The notes beneath the pieces are model-generated. The model was not told the origin of the DNA, did no database searches, and saw only the letters and a list, made by a program, of their open reading frames with translations. A DNA stretch of 64,000 nt from Streptomyces seoulensis (GTDB lineage: Bacteria; Actinomycetota; Actinomycetes; Streptomycetales; Streptomycetaceae), in NCBI GenBank assembly GCA_013364255.1, contig CP054936.1, positions 930,001 through 994,000 on the forward strand. The letters are read 5' to 3'. Shown here in pieces: positions 1 to 7,365 of this stretch. Position 1 is the first letter of the stretch; every line of letters starts with the position of its first letter. The position numbers and the translations under genes were made by a program.

Positions 1-435
1 TGGGCCCGCGCCGCCCGCCCCGGCGACACGATCGAAGCCACCGTGCAGGGCTCGGAGTTCACGCTGCCGGACCCGCCGCCCTCGCAGCTCCTGGTGATCG
101 GCGACGCCGCGTCACGGCCCGCCATCGACTCCCTGCTGGAATCGGCGCCCTCGGTCCCGGCCACCATCTGGTTCGAGACCTCCGACCCCTCCGACGCCGA
201 CGGCTTCCCGCGCCGGGACGGCCCCGGCCGCCGGGTCGTGCGGGTCCCCCGGCAGGACGGCGGCGACCGGCTGGTCGAGGCCGTGCGGTCGAGTCTGCCG
301 GCACACCTGGACCCCGACGCCTACGTGTGGATCGCCTGCGACACGGCCACCACCCGCAAGCTCGCCGCCTTCGTCCGCAGACAACTCGGCGTGCCCAGGG
401 AGCGGTTGCACGCACTGGGGTACTGGCGCGCCTGA
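1..435 (+). CDS. Siderophore-interacting protein, C-terminal part (gene runs off the left edge)
   Basis: The frame is open from the first base and ends with TGA. The visible 144 residues match the NAD(P)H-binding half of the SIP/ViuB ferric-siderophore reductase family: a WA.. .PGD stretch, then LLVIGDAASRPAI, which is the family's 'gDetAlPAi' motif, and a tail ending in GYWRA, the usual C-terminus. The family reduces Fe(III)-siderophores in the cytoplasm with FAD so iron can be released. The FAD-binding N-terminal half lies outside the window. No iron-regulated partner is adjacent here; the siderophore importer at 19.8 kb could feed it, but that link is inference. Confidence 0.85.
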   Translation, partial: WARAARPGDTIEATVQGSEFTLPDPPPSQLLVIGDAASRPAIDSLLESAPSVPATIWFETSDPSDADGFPRRDGPGRRVVRVPRQDGGDRLVEAVRSSLPAHLDPDAYVWIACDTATTRKLAAFVRRQLGVPRERLHALGYWRA

Positions 436-478
436 ACCGCGGCGCCCCACGCCCGGCGGTGCGCACCGGGGCGGTCCG

Positions 479-1354
479 TCAGGCCCGCTGCGGCACGACC
501 GCCACCGGGCACCGCGCGTGGTGCAGCAACGCGTGCGCCGTACGGCCCAGTTGGAGCCCGAGCTGTCCCGTCCCGCGCCGCGCTCCGACGATCACCAGAT
601 CGGCGGCGGCCGAGCGGTCCACGAGCACCCGGTGCGCCGGCCCCTCCACGGTCGCCCGGCGCACCCGGACCGCCGGGTGGTCGGCCGCCGCCGCGCTCAG
701 CAGCTCCTCCAGAAGGGCGGCGGCCCGCTCCTCGTACCCGAGGGGCGGGTTCTCCGGCGGCGCCGCCGCCCGCCCGGCCGTCGGCAGGGGGGTGCGCCAG
801 GCCCGTACGACGTCGAGGACGCAGCCGCGCGTCTCCGCCTCCTGGAACGCGAAGCGCACCGCCTCGGCAGCGCTGTCCGGACCGCCGGCGCCGAGCAGGA
901 GCCGCTCGTGCGCCCCGGTCACGCCCGGGCCGTCGCCGCGGACGACCAGCACCGGGCAGCGCGCCCGGGCCGCCACCGCCAGGCTCACCGAACCCAGCAG
1001 CAGCCCCTTCAGCCCCCCGCGCCCGCGCGAGCCGATGACCAGCGCGGAAGCGGTGTCGCCCGCGTCCACCAGGGCGGAGACCGCGTCCTCGGGGAGGATG
1101 TCCGTGCTCGCCTTCACATCCGGGTCACGCCGCCGGGCCCGCTCCAGCGCGGAGGCGACCAGGTGCTCGGCCATCACCTGCTCCGAGGGCCGGTCCGTGC
1201 CGCCGGTGGGCACCACGCCCTCGTAGCGCTCCCAGAGGGACGCCTAGACCAGCCGCAGCGGCAGGTGCCGGCGGGCGGCCTCGTCCACCGCCCAGTCGAC
1301 CGCCGTCAGACTCGGACCCGATCCGTCCACACCCACGGTCAGGGGCTCCTCCAT
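479..1354 (-). pseudogene. Universal stress protein (tandem UspA), interrupted by an in-frame TAG
   Basis: Reading from ATG at 1352-1354 gives MEEPLTVGVDGSGPSLTAVD, a classic UspA start, but codon 37 is TAG (minus-strand codon at 1244-1246) after LPLRLV. The same frame continues with ASLWERYEG and then two intact UspA-type regions to the stop at 479. The second ATP-binding signature G(2x)G(9x)GS is seen twice, as GSRGRGGLKGLLLGSVS and GARRGTGQLGLQLGRTAHA. Total length of about 292 codons equals a normal actinomycete double-UspA. A restart at GTG 1214-1216 could give a 245-residue product that lacks the first beta-strand and ATP loop. It is a recent nonsense pseudogene, a readthrough gene or a sequence error. 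The frame is otherwise undamaged. Confidence 0.8.
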
Positions 1355-1465
1355 CGCGACCACCGCCTCGCCTCTCGCCCCGGCTGCCGCTCGTGCGGCA
1401 GGTCCTTCTCCTGTCACCGTCGCACCCGGCGCGGCACCGGACGAGAACGGTTCGGCCCCTCTTCG

Positions 1466-1534
1466 GGGACGCCCGGCCCCCTCCCGTACCCGGGACGTTG
1501 GGCCCTCTTCCGCCGGCCCCGGGACGTGCGGCCC
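1466..1534. promoter_or_regulatory. Three spaced copies of GGGACGnnnGGCCC upstream of the Usp gene
   Basis: Three 14-mers fit the pattern: 1466-1479 (spacer CCC), 1492-1505 (TTG) and 1521-1534 (TGC). Start-to-start spacing is 26 and 29 bp. They lie 112-180 bp upstream of the Usp start and downstream of the CBS-BON stop. The motif is a near-palindrome resembling the DosR/DevR-type box (GGGAC...GTCCC core) used by hypoxia/dormancy response regulators, which typically control Usp, CBS and HdeD genes. The regulator assignment is inference. Confidence 0.5.
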
Positions 1535-1552
1535 GCTCCTCTGGTCCGGGAG

Positions 1553-2236
1553 TCAGCCGTCGGTCAGGTCCGGTTCGAGGACGGGGCGGCGGCGCGGGCC
1601 GGCGATCGTGGAGCGTACGTCCACGACGCCCTCCACCGAGCCGACCAGACGGACGGCGAGCGGCACCAGCGAGGTGTCGGCGACGTGGCCGCTGAGGGTG
1701 ACCACCCCGTCGCGCACCTCCACGTCCACCGCGTCGAAGGGGACCGGGAAGCGGCCGGCGACGATCTGCCGCCGTACCTCCTCGGCGATGTCGTCGTCCC
1801 CGCGCAGGAACACCTTCAGCAGGTCGGAACGGCTCACGATGCCCTTGAGCAGCCCCTCGCCGTCGACGACGGGCAGCCGTTTGACGCCGTGCCGGGCCAT
1901 GAGCCGGGCGGCGCGGGCCAAGGTGGCGTCGGCGCTCACGGTGACGGCGGGGACGGTCGCCAGGTCCCGGGCGGTCACCGCCCGCGCCTTGTCCGCCCCG
2001 TGCGGACGGTCCGGCCCGGCGGACGGGACCGGGTCGGCGGCGCGGAACTCCTCCTTGCGCAGCAGATCGGCCTCGGAGACGACGCCGATCACCCGGCCGC
2101 GCTCGTCCAGCACGGGCATCGCGCTGACGCCCCACTCCCGCAGGGTGCGCACGATCTCCTTGAACGCCGCACCGCCGGCCAGGGCCACGACGGTGCCGGT
2201 CATCACGTCGCTCACGGTGTACTGGGAACCCTGCAT
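1553..2236 (-). CDS. CBS-domain pair plus BON-domain protein
   Basis: The start is ATG at 2234-2236, giving 227 residues beginning MQGSQYTVSDVM, the usual start of this family. Two CBS repeats are visible: VSDVM...GVSAMPVLDERGRVIGVVSEADLL at about residues 9-60 and ATLARAARLMARHGVKRLPVVDGEGLLKGIVSRSDLL further on. A C-terminal BON domain follows (VEVRDGVVTLSGHV...VVDVRSTI). CBS pairs bind adenosyl ligands and BON domains often bind lipid or membrane surfaces, so this is probably a cytoplasmic ligand-sensing protein. It lies between the Usp and HdeD-like genes on the same strand, a grouping common in actinobacterial dormancy/hypoxia regulons. No catalytic domain is present. Confidence 0.85.
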   Translation of the reverse strand: MQGSQYTVSDVMTGTVVALAGGAAFKEIVRTLREWGVSAMPVLDERGRVIGVVSEADLLRKEEFRAADPVPSAGPDRPHGADKARAVTARDLATVPAVTVSADATLARAARLMARHGVKRLPVVDGEGLLKGIVSRSDLLKVFLRGDDDIAEEVRRQIVAGRFPVPFDAVDVEVRDGVVTLSGHVADTSLVPLAVRLVGSVEGVVDVRSTIAGPRRRPVLEPDLTDG

Positions 2237-2270
2237 GGCGTCGTCCTCGTGGCCTCGGGCGTCGGAACGT

Positions 2271-2330
2271 GCCCGGTGTCCCGCGCCGCCCCCGCCCTGG
2301 TGCGGGCGGGGGCGGCGCGGGACACCGGGC
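2271..2330 (-). terminator. Perfect 27-bp inverted repeat between the HdeD-like and CBS-BON genes
   Basis: Left arm 2271-2297 and right arm 2304-2330 are exact reverse complements around a 6-nt loop (TGGTGC). The hairpin starts only 8 nt after the stop codon of the minus-strand HdeD-like gene, so it most likely terminates that transcript. There is no T-run, as is usual for Streptomyces terminators. Confidence 0.8.
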
Positions 2331-2338
2331 ACGGGTGG

Positions 2339-3091
2339 TCAGTGCTGCGGGTGGGGGTGTGCGTGGAAGCGGGCCCCGCGCTGCTTGCCGGCGGCGCCCC
2401 GGGTGAGCCGGCCCGCCGCGATCCGCAGCTGCACGGCGTGCACGACCTCGACCGCGCCCAGCACGATGGCCATGACGCCGGTCACCAGGGTGAGCGCGGC
2501 GATCGAGCCGAACGGCGAGACGATCAGCACGATGCCGGCCAGCAGCGTCAGGATGCCCAGGAACAGCTGCCAGCCGCGCGCCGGCATCCCGGGCGACGAG
2601 CCCGCGGCGGCGGTCATCATGATGCCGCGCAGCAGCCAGCCGAAGCCGAGCCACAGGGCGAGCAGCAGGATCGACTCCAGGGTGCCGCGGAAGCAGACGA
2701 GTCCCAGCAGCACGCAGAGCGCGCCGGTGATGAAGTGCAGCGCGCGCAGGTGCCCGGGGACATGGGCGCCGAAGGCCGAGGTCAGCTGGAAGACGCCGCT
2801 GACCAGCAGGAAGACGCCGAAGAGCACACCGACGACGCGCAGCGTCTCGCCCGGCCAGATCAGGACGATGACACCCAGGGCGATCGAGGCGAGGCCGATG
2901 GTGAACAGTGCCTGCCAGCCGAGGTTCGCCAGCGCGCCGAGGGTCTCGCCGCCGGGCGCGGTGTCCCGGGCCGGTGGCTCGGCGACGCTCCGGTGCGGGG
3001 CCTGAGAGGCGCCTGGCTGCGCGGTCCGGGGCGGGGTCTCGTGCGGGGGGCTGTGGTCCGGGGAATCGGAGGGGAGTGTCATGTCGTCCAC
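2339..3091 (-). CDS. HdeD-family (DUF308) integral membrane protein
   Basis: This gene encodes 250 residues: a hydrophilic Pro/His-rich N-terminus of about 55 residues, then six hydrophobic segments in the alternating pattern of HdeD/DUF308 proteins. Examples are LFTIGLASIALGVIVLIWPG, LFGVFLLVSGVFQL, ITGALCVLLGLVCF and VTGVMAIVLGAVEVVHAV. A His-rich tail (FHAHPHPQH) ends it. Escherichia coli HdeD acts in acid resistance at the inner membrane; the actinobacterial members have no proven role but recur beside Usp and CBS genes. ATG codons at 3091 and 3082 are both possible starts. The start follows the alkyl sulfatase gene by 78 bp on the same strand. Confidence 0.8.
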   Translation of the reverse strand: MDDMTLPSDSPDHSPPHETPPRTAQPGASQAPHRSVAEPPARDTAPGGETLGALANLGWQALFTIGLASIALGVIVLIWPGETLRVVGVLFGVFLLVSGVFQLTSAFGAHVPGHLRALHFITGALCVLLGLVCFRGTLESILLLALWLGFGWLLRGIMMTAAAGSSPGMPARGWQLFLGILTLLAGIVLIVSPFGSIAALTLVTGVMAIVLGAVEVVHAVQLRIAAGRLTRGAAGKQRGARFHAHPHPQH

Positions 3092-3169
3092 CTCTCTCAG
3101 GGCGCGACACAGCAGGTTCAGGACATCTTCATCGTCACCCGGATGGCCGCGTCCCGCCCGGGGAGCACC

Positions 3170-5083
3170 TCAGGGGGTGACGATGGCGAAGTCGGGGTCG
3201 GGGGCGTCGAGGTGGCCGAGGAGTGCGGTCAGCCCGCCGAGGTCGCCGGTGACCCGGACGTTCTCCCGGGCGGCCAGGTCGGCCGGGTCCGTCGAGCCCA
3301 GCAACAGCGCCCTGAGGTCGCTCTCGGGAAGGGCGATCGTGACGTCCGGGCCGGCGGCGGGGCCGTCGGCGCCGGTACCGGTGTCGGCGCCGTGGGTGAG
3401 GACGCCGTTGCGCAGCCGCAGGGTGGTCGCTCCGCCGCCGGTGATCTCGAAGCGGACGGCGATGTCCGCGTCCCAGCCGCGCGGGCCGTCCACCCGGATG
3501 GCCAGGGAGTCGAACAGCTGGTCGAGGGTCAGGGCGGCCAGCAGATCGGGTGAGGTGGTGGCGGTGGGCGTGCCGACGGAGCCGTGGCGCAGTTCATGGG
3601 CGCCGGTGAGGAAGAAGTTGCGCCAGGTGCCGTTCTCGCTGCCGTATCCCAGCTGCTCCAGGGCGTCGGCCTGGAGCCGCCGGGCCTCGGCGTGGTCCGG
3701 GTCGGCGAACAGCACGTGCTGCACCACCTGCGCCACCCAGCGGAAGTCGCCGTCGGCGAAGGACCGGCGGGCGCGGCGCACCACCTCGTCGGCGCCGCCC
3801 ATGAACTCCACGTACCGCCGGGCGGCCTCGACGGGGGGATGCTCCCACAGGTGGGCCGGGTTGCCGTCGAACCAGCCGAGGTAGCGCTGGTAGACGGCCT
3901 TGGTGTTGTGGCTGACCGAGCCGTAGTAGCCGTGGGTGTGCCAGGCCCGCTCCAGCGCCGGGGGCAGCCGGATCTCCTCGGCGATCTCCAGCGCCGTCCT
4001 GCCCTGGTTGAGCAGGCGCAGGGTCTGGTCGTGGAGGTAGGCGTACAGGTCGCGCTGCCCGGTGAGGAAGGCGACGACCCGCTCGCGGCCCCAGACCGGC
4101 CAGTGGTGGGAGGCGAACGCGACGTCCGAGGAGGCGCCGTACAGGGCGACGGCCTCGGCCAGGTAGCGGGCCCACACGCGCGGGTCGCGGACCTGGGCGC
4201 CGCGCAGGGTCAGCAGGTTGTGCAGGTTGTGGGTGGCGTTCTCCGCCATGCACAGCGCCGCGCGGTCGGGGAAGTGGAGGTTCAGCTCGGCCGGCGCCTC
4301 GGTGCCGGGGGTGAGCTGGAAGACCATCCGGATGCCGTCGACGGTCTCCGACTGCCCGGTGCGGGTGATGTCCGCGGTCGGCGGGATCAGACCGACCGAG
4401 CCGGTCGCGGTCGTCTGTCCGAGGCCGGCCCCGATCTGCCCCCGCTCGCCCTTCGGCAGCGCGGCGCCGTACATGTAGGCGGCGCGGCGGTTCATGGCGG
4501 TGCCGGCGTAGACGTTCTCGCTGACGGCGTGCTCCAGGAAGCCGTGCGGGGCCAGCACGGGCGCCCCGCGGGCCACGTCCTCGTCGCCGAGGACGCCCCG
4601 GACCCCGCCGAAGTGGTCGGCGTGGCTGTGGGTGTACAGCACGCCGGTGACCGGGCGCTCGCCCCGGTGGGCGCGGTACAGGGCGAGTCCGGCCGCCGCG
4701 GTCTCGGCGCACAGCAGCGGATCGATGACGAAGACGCCCCGCTCGCCCTCCACGAGGGTCATGTTCGACAGGTCGAAGCCGCGTACCTGGTAGATGCCCT
4801 CGGTCACCTCGAACAGCCCGTGCTCGGAGCAGAGCCGGCTCTGCCGCCACAGGCTCGGGTTGGCGGTGTCGGGGCAGTCCTGGTCGAGGAAGCCGTAGGC
4901 GTCCAGGTCCCACACCACCCGCCCGTCCTCGGCGCGGATCAGGCTCTCCGGCGCCGTGCCCATGAAGCCGCGGCGGGCGTCGTCCAGGTCCTGGGTGTCG
5001 TCGAAGGCGAAGCGCCGCCGTACCTCCGCGTTGGCCGCCACGACGCCCGGCTCGGCGGGCTTGGCTCCGGAGTCCTGAAGCAT
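3170..5083 (-). CDS. Alkyl sulfatase, metallo-beta-lactamase fold (SdsA1/BDS1 type)
   Basis: This 637-residue protein has the three-part architecture of Zn-dependent alkyl sulfatases. The metallo-beta-lactamase core carries THSHADHFGG at residues 151-160 (ligands H152, H154, D156, H157), plus further metal/active-site segments ENATHNLHNLL and ASHHWPVWG. A helical dimerisation domain follows (FMGGADEVVRRARRSFADGDFRWVAQVVQHVLF), then an SCP2-like C-terminal domain that binds the alkyl chain. The family hydrolyses primary alkyl sulfates such as SDS to alcohol and sulfate. The chosen ATG at 5083 is preceded by GAGGAG at good spacing. No signal peptide is evident, so it is probably cytoplasmic. 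The closest family members act in detergent breakdown or sulfur scavenging. Confidence 0.92.
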   Translation of the reverse strand: MLQDSGAKPAEPGVVAANAEVRRRFAFDDTQDLDDARRGFMGTAPESLIRAEDGRVVWDLDAYGFLDQDCPDTANPSLWRQSRLCSEHGLFEVTEGIYQVRGFDLSNMTLVEGERGVFVIDPLLCAETAAAGLALYRAHRGERPVTGVLYTHSHADHFGGVRGVLGDEDVARGAPVLAPHGFLEHAVSENVYAGTAMNRRAAYMYGAALPKGERGQIGAGLGQTTATGSVGLIPPTADITRTGQSETVDGIRMVFQLTPGTEAPAELNLHFPDRAALCMAENATHNLHNLLTLRGAQVRDPRVWARYLAEAVALYGASSDVAFASHHWPVWGRERVVAFLTGQRDLYAYLHDQTLRLLNQGRTALEIAEEIRLPPALERAWHTHGYYGSVSHNTKAVYQRYLGWFDGNPAHLWEHPPVEAARRYVEFMGGADEVVRRARRSFADGDFRWVAQVVQHVLFADPDHAEARRLQADALEQLGYGSENGTWRNFFLTGAHELRHGSVGTPTATTSPDLLAALTLDQLFDSLAIRVDGPRGWDADIAVRFEITGGGATTLRLRNGVLTHGADTGTGADGPAAGPDVTIALPESDLRALLLGSTDPADLAARENVRVTGDLGGLTALLGHLDAPDPDFAIVTP

Positions 5084-5221
5084 GCCGATCTCCTCGGGGG
5101 CGACGGGCGACCGGCGGGAAGCCCCCGCCGCGACCAGTGCCACCCTCGTACGGACCGGGCGCCGCGCACGAGCGGATGTCCGCCATTGGAGCGAACCGGC
5201 GTCGATGTCAGTGGCCGCCCC

Positions 5222-5233
5222 TACGATCACGCC
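5222..5233 (+). promoter_or_regulatory. -10 element TACGAT, probable leaderless start
   Basis: TACGAT (5222-5227) matches TANNNT and sits 6 nt before the ATG at 5234, with no Shine-Dalgarno sequence. That spacing places transcription start at or next to the ATG, which predicts a leaderless mRNA. Confidence 0.5.
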
Positions 5234-5785
5234 ATGTCTGATGCCTTCACCGTCCTGTGGACCCAAGACACCTGCCGTGCCCTGCGCAAGGGGGGCCGGG
5301 TGGGCGAGCGTCCGCCGGTCGCCTTCAGCGGTGTCCACACCTCGCTGCCCGCCTGGTCCGGCGCCCGGCCGGGCGACGAGGTGTTCGCGGTGCACGTCAA
5401 CCGGTGCGTCGTGTACGTGGTGAGCCGGATGCGGGTGATCGATCTGGAGCGGGGCGACTGCTGCGGCGCCGCCCCGGACACGTGGCGGGACCCGGCCCAC
5501 CCCGGGCACGGCGACTGGTGGATGCTCGGCGCCGACGGGTGCGGCGCCCGGGCGGTGCACGTGGACGCGACGCCCGTGCGCTTCGACCTCCCCGTCCCCG
5601 GTGATCTCCTGTCACGGCTCACCTGGCGCAACCGCCGCGGCAGGACGCGGGGTCTGAAGTACGTCCAGGACGGCCGTCTGGAGCGCTCGATCAGCCTCCA
5701 GGGCTTCTACCGCCTGACCCCCGAGTCGGCCGGCGAACTGGCCGAGTTCACGGCCGGGGCGGCCGCGCCCCGGGCGGCCGCGTGA
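5234..5785 (+). CDS. Conserved hypothetical protein (183 aa)
   Basis: The coding pattern is strong (G/C third positions) from ATG 5234 to TGA. The product is soluble with no signal peptide or membrane segment. It is rich in Trp and Cys: LWTQDTC, CCGAAPDTWRDP and GDWWMLGADGCGA. The C-terminal half is basic (RNRRGRTRGLKYVQDGRLE) and ends in FYRLTPESAGEL followed by an Ala-rich tail. I do not recognise the family. It is divergent from the alkyl sulfatase gene with a 150-bp gap and followed by a small HTH gene, but neither neighbour suggests a role. Confidence 0.75.
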   Translation: MSDAFTVLWTQDTCRALRKGGRVGERPPVAFSGVHTSLPAWSGARPGDEVFAVHVNRCVVYVVSRMRVIDLERGDCCGAAPDTWRDPAHPGHGDWWMLGADGCGARAVHVDATPVRFDLPVPGDLLSRLTWRNRRGRTRGLKYVQDGRLERSISLQGFYRLTPESAGELAEFTAGAAAPRAAA

Positions 5786-5893
5786 CGGCCGAACCCGCCC
5801 GACGGCGACGGGAGTCGGCCGGCCGGTGACTGGTGCGCCGTTCGGGGTAGACGACGAGGACACCCGGACGACGATCACCGAAAGGACCGAGTC

Positions 5894-6121
5894 GTGGACA
5901 AGGGCAAGCAGATCACCGGCACGGCCCGCGCGGAGCTGGCGCGGCAGATGAGGAAGAAGTACGAACAGGGCATGTCCATAAGGGCGATCGCGGAGGAGCA
6001 CGGGCGGTCGTACGGCTTCGTGCACCGCGTGCTCACCGAGACGGAGGTGCCCCTGCGCGCCCGGGGCGGCAACCACCACCCCGACCAACGGCTCCAGGAC
6101 GCCGGCCGTTCACGGCAGTGA
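5894..6121 (+). CDS. Small helix-turn-helix protein (75 aa)
   Basis: The GTG start gives MDKGKQITGTARAELARQM followed by a resolvase/Hin-like helix-turn-helix (KKYEQGMSIRAIAEEHGRSYGFVHRVL, residues 22-48) and a short basic tail. This matches a very common small Streptomyces DNA-binding family with the start 'M.KG..I.G..R..L...' and core 'YE.G.SIR.IAEE.GRSYGFVHR.L'. Its target is unknown. AAAGGA lies 6-11 nt upstream of the GTG as ribosome-binding site. The gene stands alone and ends in a strong bidirectional hairpin. Confidence 0.8.
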   Translation: MDKGKQITGTARAELARQMRKKYEQGMSIRAIAEEHGRSYGFVHRVLTETEVPLRARGGNHHPDQRLQDAGRSRQ

Positions 6122-6146
6122 CGACGGCGTGCCCGGCGCGAGTGAC

Positions 6147-6183
6147 GGGGGCGGTCCGGGGGTTCGGCTCCCGGACCGCCCCC
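6147..6183. terminator. 14-bp stem terminator between convergent genes
   Basis: Arms 6147-6160 (GGGGGCGGTCCGGG) and 6170-6183 are exact reverse complements with a 9-nt loop. The hairpin lies between the + strand HTH gene and the - strand MarR-like gene, so it can serve both. Confidence 0.75.
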
Positions 6184-6225
6184 GTTGAACCGCCCGTCCG
6201 GTGGGAGCGCGTTCGACGTCCCGCG

Positions 6226-6729
6226 TCAGGCGGCCTGTCGGGCGGTCAGCGCCGCGAGTTCCGCGTCGGCGCGCTCGGTGACGGTGGCGAGGACGCGGCC
6301 GGCGGCGGCCAGGTCGGCGGTGGGGATCCCGGCCCAGACGCGGGCGCTGAGGGGGGCGGTCGCCGCGGCGACGGCGCCGACGCGTTCACGTCCCGCCCCG
6401 GTGGGACGCAGGTGCGGGCCGTCCACGGCGAGCAGTGCGCCGGCCACCAGTGCGTCCAGGGTGGCGCGGATGTCGCCCGGGTCGGCCTTCAGGGCGCCGC
6501 GCACCTGGGCGACGAGATCGTCCGGCGACTGCGGCGCGTCGGCGGTGACGGCGGCACGCAGGGCGATGTGCTGCTGGAAGGTGAGACCGTGCCCGGCCAG
6601 GACGTGCTCCAGGACGCCGCGGGCGGCGTAGTGGGCCAGCGCGAGAGCGCGGGCGTCGGCGAGTGGTGCGGTGGCGGCGCCGGAAGCGGCTGCGGCCGGT
6701 GCGGTGCCGGTGTTCTCCGTGGTGGTCAT
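6226..6729 (-). CDS. MarR-like winged-helix protein, degenerate
   Basis: This gene encodes 167 residues with an Ala-rich start. The central part resembles a MarR-type winged helix: LTFQQHIALRAAVT, then SPDDLVAQVRGALKADPGDIRATLDALVAGALL and GRERVGAVAAATAPL. The recognition helix is not well conserved, so DNA binding is uncertain. Its ATG overlaps the stop of the upstream MarR gene by 4 nt (ATGA), which implies translational coupling and a common function, for example a heterodimer or modulator. Reading it as a structural relative of MarR is inference from pattern and context. Confidence 0.65.
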   Translation of the reverse strand: MTTTENTGTAPAAAASGAATAPLADARALALAHYAARGVLEHVLAGHGLTFQQHIALRAAVTADAPQSPDDLVAQVRGALKADPGDIRATLDALVAGALLAVDGPHLRPTGAGRERVGAVAAATAPLSARVWAGIPTADLAAAGRVLATVTERADAELAALTARQAA

Positions 6730-7253
6730 GGTGTCCCCTTGGTCCTCTCGGCGTTCGATACGTTCGATGCGTTCGGTTCGTTCGGTTCGTTCGGCGCGGG
6801 CGGAGCGAGTGGTGTGTCGAGCAGGGTCGTCAGGTCCTCGGTGAACGCGCGGGCCCGCGGGGCGCCAAGACCGCCGAGCGGTTCCAGCAACTGCTGGAGC
6901 AGCCCTTGGACCACCGCGATCGCCTGCCGGGTGACGGCTTGTCCCCGCTCGGTGAGGGCGAGTTGCACGGCGCGCGGGTCGCGAGGATCGCGGGCGCGCT
7001 CGATCAGCCCGGCCGACTCCAGGGTGCGCGCCAGCTTCGAGACGTACAGCGCCTCAAGGCCGGTGTGGTCGGCCAGCCGGCGCTGACTGGGCCGCTCGCC
7101 GGCGCGCGACATGCCGTACAGCGACGCGACCAGCGAGTACTGCGCGTGCGTGAGGCCGAGGGGAGCCACCGCACGGTCGACCGCGACCCGCCACTTGTTG
7201 GCGAGCCGCCACACCAGGAAGCCGGGCGTGGGGCCCGTTGAACCCTTGCTCAT
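6726..7253 (-). CDS. MarR-family transcriptional regulator
   Basis: This 175-residue protein shows the MarR fold: GLTHAQYSLVASLYGM (helix 2), RRLADHTGLEALYVSKLARTLESAGLIERARDPRDPRAVQLALTERG (recognition helix plus wing with the DPRDPRA tip), then dimerisation helices. The C-terminus is unusual: NEPNEPNASNVSNAERTKG, encoded by a short TTCGGTTCG-type microrepeat near 6770-6800. It probably represses its own operon with the overlapping MarR-like gene through the palindrome 15 bp upstream of its start. Confidence 0.88.
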   Translation of the reverse strand: MSKGSTGPTPGFLVWRLANKWRVAVDRAVAPLGLTHAQYSLVASLYGMSRAGERPSQRRLADHTGLEALYVSKLARTLESAGLIERARDPRDPRAVQLALTERGQAVTRQAIAVVQGLLQQLLEPLGGLGAPRARAFTEDLTTLLDTPLAPPAPNEPNEPNASNVSNAERTKGTP

Positions 7254-7267
7254 AAGAAATACCGTAC

Positions 7268-7284
7268 ATGGCTACTGTAGCCAT
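7268..7284. promoter_or_regulatory. Probable MarR operator: ATGGCTAC-T-GTAGCCAT
   Basis: Two perfect 8-bp inverted half-sites are separated by one base, 15 bp upstream of the minus-strand marR start. Size and symmetry suit a MarR dimer, so autoregulation is the simplest reading. Confidence 0.6.
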
Positions 7285-7331
7285 GGCTAGTATCTGAGCC
7301 GCTGCGGACTTCGCTTCCTGCTCAGCACCGG

Positions 7332-7364
7332 TTCAAGACCGCCTCAGGACCGGCTCAGGACCGC
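7332..7364. repeat. Three tandem 11-bp units (YTCARGACCGS)
   Basis: The units lie at 7332-7342, 7343-7353 and 7354-7364, just 3' of the dTDP-glucose dehydratase stop codon and upstream of the MarR operator. The period is about one DNA turn. The role is unknown. Confidence 0.6.
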
Positions 7365-7365
7365 T

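Noticed and set aside
518..3553. Very long open frame on the + strand opposite the Usp, CBS-BON and HdeD-like genes
   Set aside because: It is the antisense shadow expected in high-GC DNA. The residues have no family pattern and the minus-strand genes explain the codon bias.
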